Positions 36,001 to 40,906 of a stretch of 64,000 nt of DNA are shown here, piece after piece. Position 1 is the stretch's first letter. The number at the start of each line of letters is the position of its first letter. The notes beneath the pieces are model-generated. The model did not search any database and was not told the DNA's origin. It was given only the letters and a program-made list of their open reading frames with translations. Position numbers and translations under genes: made by a program. This DNA is from Nocardia pseudobrasiliensis NBRC 108224. GTDB taxonomy: Bacteria > Actinomycetota > Actinomycetes > Mycobacteriales > Mycobacteriaceae. Location of the stretch: positions 1 through 64,000 of the forward strand of contig NZ_BDBS01000044.1 of the NCBI RefSeq assembly GCF_001613105.1. The letters run 5' to 3'.

Positions 36001-36988
36001 CGGGTTGGAAGGCGGTCGAGCGGAATCCCGCGGGCGCGAACGCCTCCGCGAAGCGGGTCAGGGTCGAGGCGCGCACCGGTTCCGCGCCGTTGAACGCCAC
36101 CCGCCAGGAGCTCAGATCCAGTTCCTCGAGCAGTTCGGGCGTGGCGCGGCGCAGGCACAGTTCGTAGCCGAAATTCGGGGAGCCGCTGGTGTGCACGCCG
36201 TATTCGGAGATCGCGCGCAGCCAGCGCTCGGGCTTCTGCAGGAAGTGCAGCGGCGAGAGCAGCGCCGCGCCCGCCCCGGTGTAGACGTTGTGCAGCACCG
36301 GGCCGATCAGACCCATGTCGTGGTACATCGGCAGCCAGCTGACGAACAGCCGCCGATCGTATTCCTCGACCAGTTCCGGGTGATGGCCCATCGTCTCGGA
36401 GATGGCGCGCTGATTGTCGAGCAGATTGCCGTGGGTGACCATCACCCCGCGCGGCGCGCTGGTCGATCCGGAGGTGTACTGCAGGAAGGCCACCGCGTCC
36501 GGGTCCGGCCGCGGATCATGCCAATTCGCGCCCGCCCCGTCGGGGATGTCCTCGGTCGCGATCCAGGTCAGGGCGGCCAGGCGGGTGAATTCGGGGCCCA
36601 TACTCGCCACCGCGCCGATGACCGGGGCAGTGGACAGCACCGCGGACACCTCGGCGTCGTCGATCACCTGACGCAGCCGCCGCAGGCCGCGATCGAATTC
36701 GTGCGGTTGCGGCAGCGGCATGGGCACGGCGACCACCCCGGCCGCCAGACAGCCGAAGAAGCCGGTCACGAAATCCAGGCCCGGCGGATACAGCAGCAGC
36801 ACACGGGAACCGGCGAGTCCGCGCTCGACCAGATCCGCGGCAATGGCCCGACTGCGGCGGCCGAGGTCGCCGTAGGTCAGCTCGTCGACGGGACCGTCGA
36901 GGTCACCTGTGGTCAGAAAATGGAACGCCCAGTCCTGGGACTGCTCGTGGGCGCGGGAAAAGACGACATCAACAAATGAGCGATACAT
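21038..36988 (-). CDS. Modular megasynthase: FAAL-ACP-KS-AT-DH-ER-KR-ACP-KS-AT-DH-KR-ACP-C-FkbH
   Basis: One uninterrupted frame of 5316 residues. Approximate domains: FAAL 1-575 (QYTSGSTSAPRGVMVTHGN, SWLPMYHDMGLIG, YGLAEAT); ACP 590-655 (Ser608); KS1 661-1085 (Cys821 in DTACSSS); AT1 1170-1480 (Ser1269 in GHSQGE, YASH at 1369, methylmalonyl type); DH1 1535-1810 (His1568); ER 1990-2290 (GGVGMAAVQLA); KR1 2310-2500 (Tyr2443); ACP 2570-2645 (Ser2608); KS2 2670-3100 (Cys2841); AT2 3190-3500 (Ser3289, FASH at 3389); DH2 3560-3850 (His3596); KR2 3995-4190 (LDD motif, Tyr4138); ACP 4265-4340 (Ser4304); condensation domain 4370-4790 (HHAVSDA at 4497); FkbH 4795-5316 (VDGDETLW with Asp4985/Asp4987, MSCRALGRGVEE with Cys5242). 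The FAAL should activate a fatty acid as acyl-AMP and load it on the first ACP. There is no thioesterase. C and FkbH have no ACP after them in this protein; it begins the next gene. Confidence 0.93.
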   Translation of the reverse strand: MYRSFVDVVFSRAHEQSQDWAFHFLTTGDLDGPVDELTYGDLGRRSRAIAADLVERGLAGSRVLLLYPPGLDFVTGFFGCLAAGVVAVPMPLPQPHEFDRGLRRLRQVIDDAEVSAVLSTAPVIGAVASMGPEFTRLAALTWIATEDIPDGAGANWHDPRPDPDAVAFLQYTSGSTSAPRGVMVTHGNLLDNQRAISETMGHHPELVEEYDRRLFVSWLPMYHDMGLIGPVLHNVYTGAGAALLSPLHFLQKPERWLRAISEYGVHTSGSPNFGYELCLRRATPELLEELDLSSWRVAFNGAEPVRASTLTRFAEAFAPAGFRSTAFQPVYGLAEATLLVAGAPVDRAPTLRPRPGVADLVGVGVPPSGVTVVVADPETATECAEGDEGEIWVAGAGVAQGYLGDPDKSREVFGARLADGRDGFLRTGDLGVWHDGELFVTGRSKDLLIVDGKNHYPQDIEQTVESAHRDVRAGCVAAFAIDAADEERAVIAAEVKSDDPRRLAEIEDAIRAAVSAEHAVTLAAVVLLRPRTIPKTSSGKIQRQACRIGYLEGSLAVVEPAAPVADPIRSPDPVSVRSWLIDRVAARTGLAAARIDPDRPLAELGLGSRGLVELMTELGEVVGRSLDPSLAFEHPTITLLAAAIEPEADAAQPISHTAATDDPIAIVSMACRFPGGVGDPDALWQLLIDGRDVVDEAPAGRWDAEGLAYSLRGGFLDAIDGFDAAFFGISPNEATAMDPQQRLALQTAWEAIERAGIDPRSLGGTSTGVYLGCYQSGYLAGAALEQLDGHVAVGSAGSVVSGRIAYSLGLHGPAVTVDTACSSSLVALHLAIQALRAGECDAALAGGVTLLVTPNAHVEFSRMGALSPSGETRAFAESADGMVWAEGCGVVLVKRLSDALRDGDRVRAVIRGSAINQDGRSQGLTAPNGLAQERVVRAALATAGLEPADIDYVEAHGTGTTLGDPIEARALARVFGPGRAADNPVGLGSLKSNLGHMQAAAGIGGVIKTVLALTGQTLPPTLHAAEPTTQIDWAASGLALQTRSRPWPRTDRVRRAGVSSFGISGTNAHVILEEPPVAATVAAEPGAPRLLPISARSETALRGQAARLAAALRDRPELEPAAVARTLATHRTHFEWRAAIVADRREDLLRGLDALRAEADDADVAVATRPALAGGRIAFVCPGQGAQWDGMARDLLANSPVFRTEFERCDAVVRSLAGWSPVAVLTGAPDAPGLDRDDVVQPVLFAVMVSLAALWRAAGIEPDAVIGHSQGEIAAAYLAGALSLRDAVTVVVLRSRALADVAGSGRMAVVGAAVDEIAARLAAFDGQVSIAAINSDRATVIAGVPEALRAVLAELDAAGVFTRELPVDYASHTAGMEPLRERLLTDLAGIDTTSTAAQWYSTVSAEPVETTLAAEYWYRNLREPVRFADTVARMLADGVRYFVELSPHPALLTALEAIAGERELVAVGSLRRDADGARCLDRSLAQLYVGGLQLDWAKLIPEGDWAELPTYAWDEQTYWAEPVRRGSGAGWDSVDHPLLNAVLTQPDSGGASLTGRIAAAAVPWLADHAVGDTVILPGTAYVELAIRAGDAVGAGVLRELILYAPMTFDTDRDVQITVGGVDDGDRAVAVYSRPAAGDIPWTLHARGVLTTAQPEPVADLSWPVAEAEALDVTDCYARLADRGYAYGPGFQGLRAAWRSGEEVLAEVALPEALRDDAADYGLHPALLDAALHASRFLDFAAASEAVLVPFAWSAVSLSAVGATALRVRLSPLGSDRVRVTLADPSGAPVATAEVTLRALSPEALAGSPAGTDEHLYGVQWLPLPPLPSATVESIPEIIELRYAAEPSGSLLDRVHHELTDLLDRVRERLTATTDRIAVVTRQAIAISGGDGVTDLAHASAWGLLRSAQTEYPDRVLLVDVDAWTDAERAVSLAVTAGEPQLALRHGAAYTPRLTRGVVGTIGAVALTREPGWQVRVAGTGELTGDNITATPAAATELGPGDVRLAVRATGVNFRDVAMALGLVSDDTSVFGGEGAGVVLEVGDDVTEFAPGDRVFGLLPATGPEVVADRRELTAIPARWTFHEAAGVPAVFLTAYYALHELARLEPGDTVLVHAATGGVGMAAVQLARLRGAEVFVTAHPAKWPVLRDLGFEDIRIADSRALSFEAEFLVATAGRGMDVVLGSLSGEFVDASLRLLPRGGRFVELGKTDIRDANVVAAQHPNVDYRAFSLPDLAPDLIGRMFGELMALFADEALTPLPVAAWDARRAPEVLRYISEARHIGKNVLTMPTTFDPAGTVLMTGGTGALGALLARHLVTAHGARRLVLLSRSGPAAPGARELVAELAEADAEVRVIAGDVADRATLAAAIADIPAEHPLTAVVHAAGVLEDATFAELTPDALTAALRPKVDAAWHLHELTAELDLSAFVLFSSLAGLIGGAGQANYAAANTFLDALAQHRAHRGLPALSVAWGLWETGGGMTGKLSDQDLARLRRGGVTPLSAEQGLALFDTALTLGSPLVAAAHLDTAALAETDTAPGILRGLLPSRRRSVAAAAPTTSELAARLAGLSRADQDRLLLAMITEHAAAVLGYPSEAAIDTEFTFKDLGFDSLSAVEFRNRLQRALPVRLPATAVFDFPTPRALATHLRTELAPAEAVTEVAAKVTAARQESDPVVIVGIGCRYPGGIASMDDLWDVVAEKRDVLGDFPTDRGWDLDRLYDPDPDATGTTYTRAGGFLSDVADFDAGFFRISPREALAIDPQQRLILEVSWEALEHAGIDPKSLQGSATGVYTGITYADYATRLARVPEEVEAYLGESSTSSVASGRVAYTLGLEGPAVTVDTACSSSLVAMHLAAQALRTGECSLALAGGVTIMSSPGVLIGFARQRGLSPDGRCKAFADAADGTGFSEGAGVVVLERLSDAVRNGHRVLAVLEGSALNQDGASNGLAAPNGPAQQRVIRAALSNAGLTAAEIDAVEAHGTGTALGDPIEAQALLATYGRGREAERPLWLGSVKSNLGHSQAAAGVAGVIKLVAALRHETLPATLHVDAPSRHVDWSEGAVELLTEARPWPRGDRPRRAAISGFGISGTNAHLILSEPPAPEPTVAPVDSRPDAVAWVLSGIGAQTVSAQAERLLNHLERRPDLDPIDVGWSLTARSVFPDRAVAVGRDRDELLSGLRAIADGATAAHVARGRAVVANGPVFVFPGHGAQWVGMALTLLDSAPVFAAQLTECAEILAEFVDWSLLDVLRGADGAPPVDRLDVVQPALFAVTVSLTRLWESFGVRPAAVIGHSQGEILAAHVVGALSLRDATALIAARGRALAPLAGTGAMAVVALPVDQMRERLARWDGRVEIGAINSPISTVVSGEIDAIEELVAEYKTEGVRARRVPIEFASHSVYVEPVEPAIRAALTGIAAESTAVTYISTVTGEVRDTATLDGDYWYRNVRDMVRFEDAVRTAYALGHRAFLEIGPHPVLTPILTETLESLDPDAAVFVGGTLRRDEDGFADFLTAVARAHVAGVPVDWRAAFPGAATVALPTYAFQRERYWLEATESGAGVAEAGLDSADHPFLGAVVPQFDSDAVVVTGLVSAHRQPWLADHAVSGTVLMAGTGLVELALRAGDEVDCPELVELVLQTPMPVPAEGLRLHVAVGAADESGRREVSIRSAAARGRAAEWVLHATGVLAPAELTEAVAPCPVWPPAAESIDTAELYDGLAGRGYGYGPAFRGLRRAWRDADDDAVIFAEVELPVADGDRYHLHPALLDAALHALALTGDTGDAIALPLAWTGVRLFATGATALRVRIARTGPDSATLTAYDPAGNPVLDAESVVLRKISAEQLTLSQRASGHEDLYQLQWQPIPARHQAAAISDSVEVFEVRGGDTIAAVHAVTRDALAELQRVVAGERTRLVVVTRGAVALPGAAVTDLAAAAVWGLVRSAQSEHPDRFVLVDSDSEVDLPRILAADEPQLLVRDGVVHAARLGRAPAPGTEIAAALPPGGAVLVTGAPGGLGSLLARHLVTAHGIKQLVLVSRRGMDAPGAEALHAELTELGAEVTIAACDITDRTGLAALLDRVEPAGIVHAAAVLDDGTVDALTPQRVSNVLRPKVDGALHLHELTAHRNVSMFVLFSSMAGLAGGPGQANYAAANAFLDGLAIHRRAQGLSAQSLAWGVWDAGLVGGLSEGDRARFARSGLRAMSEAEGLALFDAALTVDAPTLAPVRIDAATLRELPGLPPLFSGLVRSRPRRAAARSDAPVDVAAFSKRLAGLDEQAAFAVALEVVRTQTAKVLGHTDPAAIDPEQAFQHMGFDSLMAVELRNGLRAATGCPLPVTAMFDNPSPAALARHVLRAATEFAGATEVVAATEPAEVPQSQTFPATRDVMRLLRSGQGIPSAAHSVGSAIRLQRPVTRAELTAILDRLAARHAALRTAVRPSPEHGRELEIRRVPQRELLRWAGIDELTDAAIAERLRALMEPEFELETTSLWRFELLESPGGAQALVFGAHHAVSDAQSLLLVAAEIDAELSGLALPDAPTNDDMLQLLEAQQGRDNATDTAELAQWRAAFEGSRRLDLTLAAERPTTRGYRAGTLVQPMSAELFDRVCDRARDLGVTPAAFFLGTLQVLLAARQGAQRFALAVPVDTRIHVDALRGVGYFGVPVPYPGQVDPADSVADVLRRTADRLRRLLAKGANFSDTLAVLAAQGLYRDNAPMVEVYFNFLRSQAAFTQVGMVPVGTGYSDLDLMITVMADLGQICLNYNLDIIDESAAAALGSEYLELLAAAVEDPDRAASPRPVPEPHPRHSIAIAAGFALGRLPDLCRAAFGQIVDGPEPELVEAPYHQALAALRDPAGAFADPAVQAGVVLLRATDLERFGPVDDAALDELAEQYPAAIRAVVARGRTPLIVGFLPTAQPEARWTRWEQRVAAQLRDTPGVAVVTAPDWTRAHPVAQRFDEHTDRLAHLPFSVEFQAAVALTLAEVLREVRATPPKVIAVDGDETLWSGIAGEVGPGGVDLGGPRAALARRLLRWRAAGVLLVLVSNNDDATVRSVLARPDSVLHAEHFAVISTGWDPKSRRLAAAADQLRLGLDSFVFLDDNPVEVAAVRAALPHVLSVTCPPVDELEGFLNRLWPLVPMPATAEDAARAEFYQQERLRDAAMAETDFAEFLAGLGLEVDIAELTDETAERAAQLIRRTNQFTLRKVADTELSRWRDEGEVWTAAARDRFGDYGQISVLALRVDGDTLLVQGWQMSCRALGRGVEERLLTFLAERAEALGCAGVRVIAHATPRNVPARKLIAGLGGARIDDPVIDITVTPSQLRAYRSWQR

Positions 36989-37381
36989 CGCGATGGTGAA
37001 ACTCTCTTCGTGAAGCCGGCGGCGGACCGCACCGTCCCACGGCGATCACAGGCGGACCCGACAGGTTTCCGAAATCCGCACCGTTACCCGTGACCGCGAT
37101 TACCGAGCACTACCACGGCAATCGAGTAGTACCAGTTCCCAACGTAGGGTGTCAAAAGCTGAGAGGGTTCCCAATTCGCTTGCCTGCTGGCGATTTCCAC
37201 GTCTTGACAAGTGCCGCTTTCTGACATTGAGATACGGCTGATCCGCATAGTTCTAGGTCATCGCCACCCCCGACAACCTACACGCTGCGAACCGCACACT
37301 GTTCCCCCGCGACGCATCGATATCCCGCCCATTCGGAGTGTGTTGGAGCGCACATTCGCGGCGTGCGAATTAATAATCAAG
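36989..37381. other. 393 bp intergenic region between acyltransferase and PKS genes
   Basis: No convincing gene lies here. It is clearly less GC-rich than its surroundings, especially 37180-37381. It holds a promoter-like pair reading towards the PKS (37126-37155) and the weak GAGAGAG ribosome site of the PKS (about 36998-37004). A CTTGACAAG palindrome lies at 37203-37211. I found no terminator with a T-tract. Confidence 0.5.
37126..37155 (-). promoter_or_regulatory. Candidate promoter of the PKS operon
   Basis: On the minus strand TTGACA (37155-37150) is followed by 18 bp and TACTAC (37131-37126), a plausible -35/-10 pair for the housekeeping sigma factor. It would give a leader of roughly 130 nt before ATG 36988. 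It lies in the only sizeable gap upstream of the PKS. Confidence 0.4.
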
Positions 37382-38566
37382 TCATGTAAATGGAGTAACT
37401 CGCGGAAGCACAGGAACGGCGAGCGTTCGTTGTGCATCATGTCGAACAGAAATCGGCGACAGCGTATGCAGCATCGGCCGCCCGGTGAGGGTACGGCTGC
37501 CGGGAATTCGGCGCAGCACCTCGGCCCCGGCCAGCGACCCGACGAGCACCAGAGCGTAGAGCGTCACGATGCCCCACACCGGCCCGAAAGCGCTTGTCAG
37601 CCGCGGCGTCACCGGCCCGAGCAGTTGCAGCACGAGCGGATGCAGCAGGAATACCGCCAGCGAGCGATCGGCACCGTGGGCGACCGCGCGGGCGGTGATC
37701 GAATCCGCCCGCCGCCGACGCGCCCACCACCGGCCGATCGTGTAGAGCGCGGGAATTATCAGGACGTAGAACACCATCAGATGCGGTTGGAACACCTCAC
37801 TGGCCGCCCACGCGGGCGCACCGCGGCGGGTCTGATACACCAGCACCGCCACCGAGCCCGCCCCCGCGAGCGCCGCCGCGCCGACGAGCACCGCGCCGAA
37901 CCGGTCCACGATCGAGTCCACGGCGTCGATATGCCAGGCCGCGACCGCGCCGAGCAGCACGTAGAACTGATACGGCAGCACCGTGACATACAGATGCGCC
38001 CACACCCCGCCGGCCGCACCGCTCAGCGCGGGCGGATGCGACAGCCACACCAGACAGCCCACCTGAACGACGGCGCTGACCGCCAGCACCCAACGATGAT
38101 GCCCCACAGTGACTTTCAGTAGCCGCAGGATCAACGGGAACAGCAGATACACCTGCAGCGACACCAGCAGGAAGTACAGCTGATACCACGCCCCACCGGT
38201 CGCCACCTCGAATACCAAGCGCCACAACGCCGCCCGCATCGTCTCGGCGTGCATCCCGGTCACCACCGAATAGGCCCAGTAGATCACCGACCACAGCAGA
38301 TACGGAATCCCCACCAGCAGAAACCGCCGCCGCCAGAACGTCCCCGCCGCCAACGGCCGACCCGCGTGCTGATAGACCAACACGAACCCGGTCAGCGCGA
38401 AGAACGCCTCCCGCGTGAAGTGCAGCAGCACGATCACCCCATTGGCCGCCACATTCGCCGGATCAGTCGACCGGTCCACCACATGCACCCCGACCACACA
38501 CGCGAAGGTGAACACCCGGAACAGGTCCAGCTGATACAGATACCGCTTCACCGAATCCAGCGTCAT
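37382..38566 (-). CDS. Acyltransferase family 3 membrane protein
   Basis: This 394-residue polytopic protein has about ten membrane segments. The N-terminal YLYQLDLFRVFTFACVVGVH and FTREAFFALTGFVLVYQH belong to the acyltransferase-3 (OafA/YrhL, WecH) superfamily, with His in VGVHVV and Arg in FTREAFF as the usual functional residues. It lacks a C-terminal SGNH domain. Such proteins O-acylate sugars, lipids or antibiotics at the membrane. It is the gene immediately upstream of the PKS on the same strand, 393 bp away, and divergent from a second acyltransferase. A role in modifying the PKS lipid is plausible but unproven. ATG 38566 is chosen over GTG 38569; neither has a strong ribosome site. 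Confidence 0.82.
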   Translation of the reverse strand: MTLDSVKRYLYQLDLFRVFTFACVVGVHVVDRSTDPANVAANGVIVLLHFTREAFFALTGFVLVYQHAGRPLAAGTFWRRRFLLVGIPYLLWSVIYWAYSVVTGMHAETMRAALWRLVFEVATGGAWYQLYFLLVSLQVYLLFPLILRLLKVTVGHHRWVLAVSAVVQVGCLVWLSHPPALSGAAGGVWAHLYVTVLPYQFYVLLGAVAAWHIDAVDSIVDRFGAVLVGAAALAGAGSVAVLVYQTRRGAPAWAASEVFQPHLMVFYVLIIPALYTIGRWWARRRRADSITARAVAHGADRSLAVFLLHPLVLQLLGPVTPRLTSAFGPVWGIVTLYALVLVGSLAGAEVLRRIPGSRTLTGRPMLHTLSPISVRHDAQRTLAVPVLPRVTPFT

Positions 38567-38677
38567 CACCGTTTCTGTGAATCAGCTCAGCACAGCCTCC
38601 GGACCCTCGCAGAGCCGTCCGCGCGGGCGTGAAGGTGGAGCTAAAGTTGCTGGCTCTTAGCCGGGGGCGTGGTCAGA

Positions 38678-40804
38678 ATGCGGGTCATGCTGAAAGCCGC
38701 TGTCGCCCGCGGGCCGAGGACGTTTCGGGCCGATATCGAGGGTCTCCGGGCTATCGCGGTGGTGGCGGTCGTGCTGTTCCACGCCGGGCTCGGTGGGATC
38801 GCGGGCGGGTTCGCCGGGGTGGACGTGTTCTTCGTGATCTCCGGATTTCTGATCACCGGGATGCTCTGGCGTGAGGTCGCGGGGGACGGGACGATCGGGC
38901 TCGCGCGGTTCTACGGGGCGCGGGCGCGGCGGCTGCTGCCCGCGGCCGGAATCGTGCTGGTGAGTACGGCGGTGGCGGCCGCGGCGCTGCTGCCGCCGCT
39001 GCAGGCGCGGACCGTGCTGGGCGATGCGATCGCCAGTGCGCTGTATGTGGGCAATTATCGGCTCGCGTCGCAGGGCACCGACTATCTCAACGCGGGGGCT
39101 CCGCCGTCGCCGTTCCAGCACTACTGGTCGCTCGGGGTGGAGGAGCAGTTCTATCTGGTCTGGCCCGCGCTGATCATCGTGACCGCGCTGATCGTCCGGC
39201 GCTGGGCGCGACGGCCGTCGCCGGTGCCGTATCTCGTCGTCCTCGGTGTGGTTTCCGCGCTGTCGTTCGCGCTGTCGCTGCAATGGACGAGGACCTCACC
39301 GCCATGGGCGTTCTTCGGATTACCCACGCGGGCCTGGGAATTGGGGATCGGCGGGATGGTCGCGCTGTCGGTTCCGCTGTGGCGCAAGCTACCGGCGTGG
39401 TCGTCGGCCGTCATCGGCTGGGCCGGACTGGGTTCGATCGTGCTGGCGTATGCGCGCCTCGGTGAGCGAACGCCCTATCCGGGGGTCGCGGCGCTGCTGC
39501 CGGTCCTGGGCGCGGCGCTGGTCATCGCGGCCGGTTGTGCCGCACCGCGTTTCGGCGCGGGCCGCGCGCTGTCGCTGCCGACGATGCGGGCGATCGGGCG
39601 GCTGTCGTACTCCTGGTATCTGTGGCACTGGCCGGTACTGATCCTCGCCCCGCATTTCCTCGGCCATCCGCTCGGCACAACCGGCGCCGCCGGTGCGGTG
39701 CTGATGTCCGGCGGCCTGGCCATGCTGACCTTCCAACTGGTGGAGAATCCGGTGCGCTTCGCCTCGCGGCTGCGCCGATCGGCCGCGCGCAGTTTGGTTT
39801 TCGGCGGCGCGGTCAGCACCGTGGCGGGCGGTGTGGCGATGGCGCTGCTGGTCGCGGTGCCCGTACCCGTCGGTCACGGGGAGGCCGTCGAGGCCCTGTC
39901 GGTCAGGGCGGCGCCGGTCGCGCCGACCGCCGATCCGATCGACGACCAGGTCGCGCAGCTCACCGATCAGGTCCAGGCCGCGATCGCGGATGCGGCCCGA
40001 ACCTCCTCGGTCCCTTCGAATCTCACCCCGTCGCTGGCCGACGCGCCCGGCGACAAGGCCGATGTCTTCGTCAACGGCTGTGTGCGCTCCTGGCGCGATC
40101 TGGGCCAGCCCGACTGCGTCGCCGGGGATCCGGACTCCCTCACCGATATCGCGCTGGTCGGCGATTCGCACGCCGCCATGTGGAATCCGGCCTTCGAACG
40201 CATTGCCACCCAGCGCCATTGGCGCCTGCGCACGATGAGCAAGGTCACCTGCCCGCTGCTCGATCTGCCGATCACCAGCCCGTATCTGGGCCGCGAATAC
40301 ACCGAATGCGAACAGTGGCGTCAGCTGGTGCTGGATCGACTGCGCGCCGAACATCCCCGCCTGATCGTGATGGACATGTCGCGGCGCTACGGCGCGGATT
40401 TCGGCTTCTCCTCCTACGATCCGGCCTGGACCGCCGCCCTCGCCCGCCTGGTCGGCCAGTTGCGCGCCACCGGCGCCGCGGTCCTGGTCCTCGGCCCGAT
40501 CCCCGATCCGCACACCACCGTGCCCACCTGTCTGTCCAACCACATCGACAGCGCCCTCACCTGCGCGCCGACCCGTCTGGAAGCGGTGAACGATCTGGGC
40601 ATCGCCGCCGAATCCACCGCGACCGAATCCGCGGACGGGCGCTACGCGGACCTCACGGCCCTGTTCTGCACCGCGACCCGCTGCCCGCTGGTCAATCGCA
40701 AGGACCTGATCTACCGCGACGACAACCACCTGACCGTCACCTACGCCGAAACCCTTACCCCCGTGATCGATGCCCTGGTGGATCGCGCACTGAACCACGA
40801 TTGA
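38678..40804 (+). CDS. OafA/YrhL-type acyltransferase with C-terminal SGNH domain
   Basis: This 708-residue two-domain protein has an N-terminal acyltransferase-3 membrane domain (residues ~15-400; RADIEGLRAIAVVAVVLFHA, GVDVFFVISGFLITGML, FYGARARRLLPA, YWSLGVEEQFYLVWPAL) and an extracytoplasmic SGNH hydrolase-like domain (~480-708; ALVGDSHAAMWNP supplies Ser, DDNHLT the Asp/His end). This is the architecture of polysaccharide and peptidoglycan O-acetyltransferases: the membrane part brings acyl groups across, the SGNH part transfers them. ATG 38678 lies 10 nt after GGGGG; GTG 38669 is an alternative. The 111 bp divergent gap contains GCTAA...TTAGC (38640-38661) just before the ribosome site. 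Confidence 0.88.
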   Translation: MRVMLKAAVARGPRTFRADIEGLRAIAVVAVVLFHAGLGGIAGGFAGVDVFFVISGFLITGMLWREVAGDGTIGLARFYGARARRLLPAAGIVLVSTAVAAAALLPPLQARTVLGDAIASALYVGNYRLASQGTDYLNAGAPPSPFQHYWSLGVEEQFYLVWPALIIVTALIVRRWARRPSPVPYLVVLGVVSALSFALSLQWTRTSPPWAFFGLPTRAWELGIGGMVALSVPLWRKLPAWSSAVIGWAGLGSIVLAYARLGERTPYPGVAALLPVLGAALVIAAGCAAPRFGAGRALSLPTMRAIGRLSYSWYLWHWPVLILAPHFLGHPLGTTGAAGAVLMSGGLAMLTFQLVENPVRFASRLRRSAARSLVFGGAVSTVAGGVAMALLVAVPVPVGHGEAVEALSVRAAPVAPTADPIDDQVAQLTDQVQAAIADAARTSSVPSNLTPSLADAPGDKADVFVNGCVRSWRDLGQPDCVAGDPDSLTDIALVGDSHAAMWNPAFERIATQRHWRLRTMSKVTCPLLDLPITSPYLGREYTECEQWRQLVLDRLRAEHPRLIVMDMSRRYGADFGFSSYDPAWTAALARLVGQLRATGAAVLVLGPIPDPHTTVPTCLSNHIDSALTCAPTRLEAVNDLGIAAESTATESADGRYADLTALFCTATRCPLVNRKDLIYRDDNHLTVTYAETLTPVIDALVDRALNHD

Positions 40805-40906
40805 TCGAAACTTCAACTATCGCACCCGATCTCATCGTAAAATCGAGTCTTTCAGAGTCTTCACCTTTGTAACGCTCGGCTTCACAACTCCCTTGGTGGT
40901 GATCAA

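Noticed and set aside
37203..37211. CTTGACAAG palindrome as an operator
   Set aside because: It is short, lies about 215 bp from the PKS start and upstream of the better promoter candidate, and has no second copy nearby. It may be chance in an AT-richer stretch.
37340..37380. CGCAC...GTGCG stem before an AT-rich stretch as a plus-strand terminator
   Set aside because: There is no plus-strand gene upstream to terminate and the following bases are A/T mixed, not a T-tract.
37211..38122. 303-codon plus-strand frame across the intergenic region and the acyltransferase gene
   Set aside because: Most of it is antisense to a clear ten-segment membrane protein and its composition is shadow-like. 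The TTGACA at 37204 upstream of it has no good -10 and no real gene to serve.
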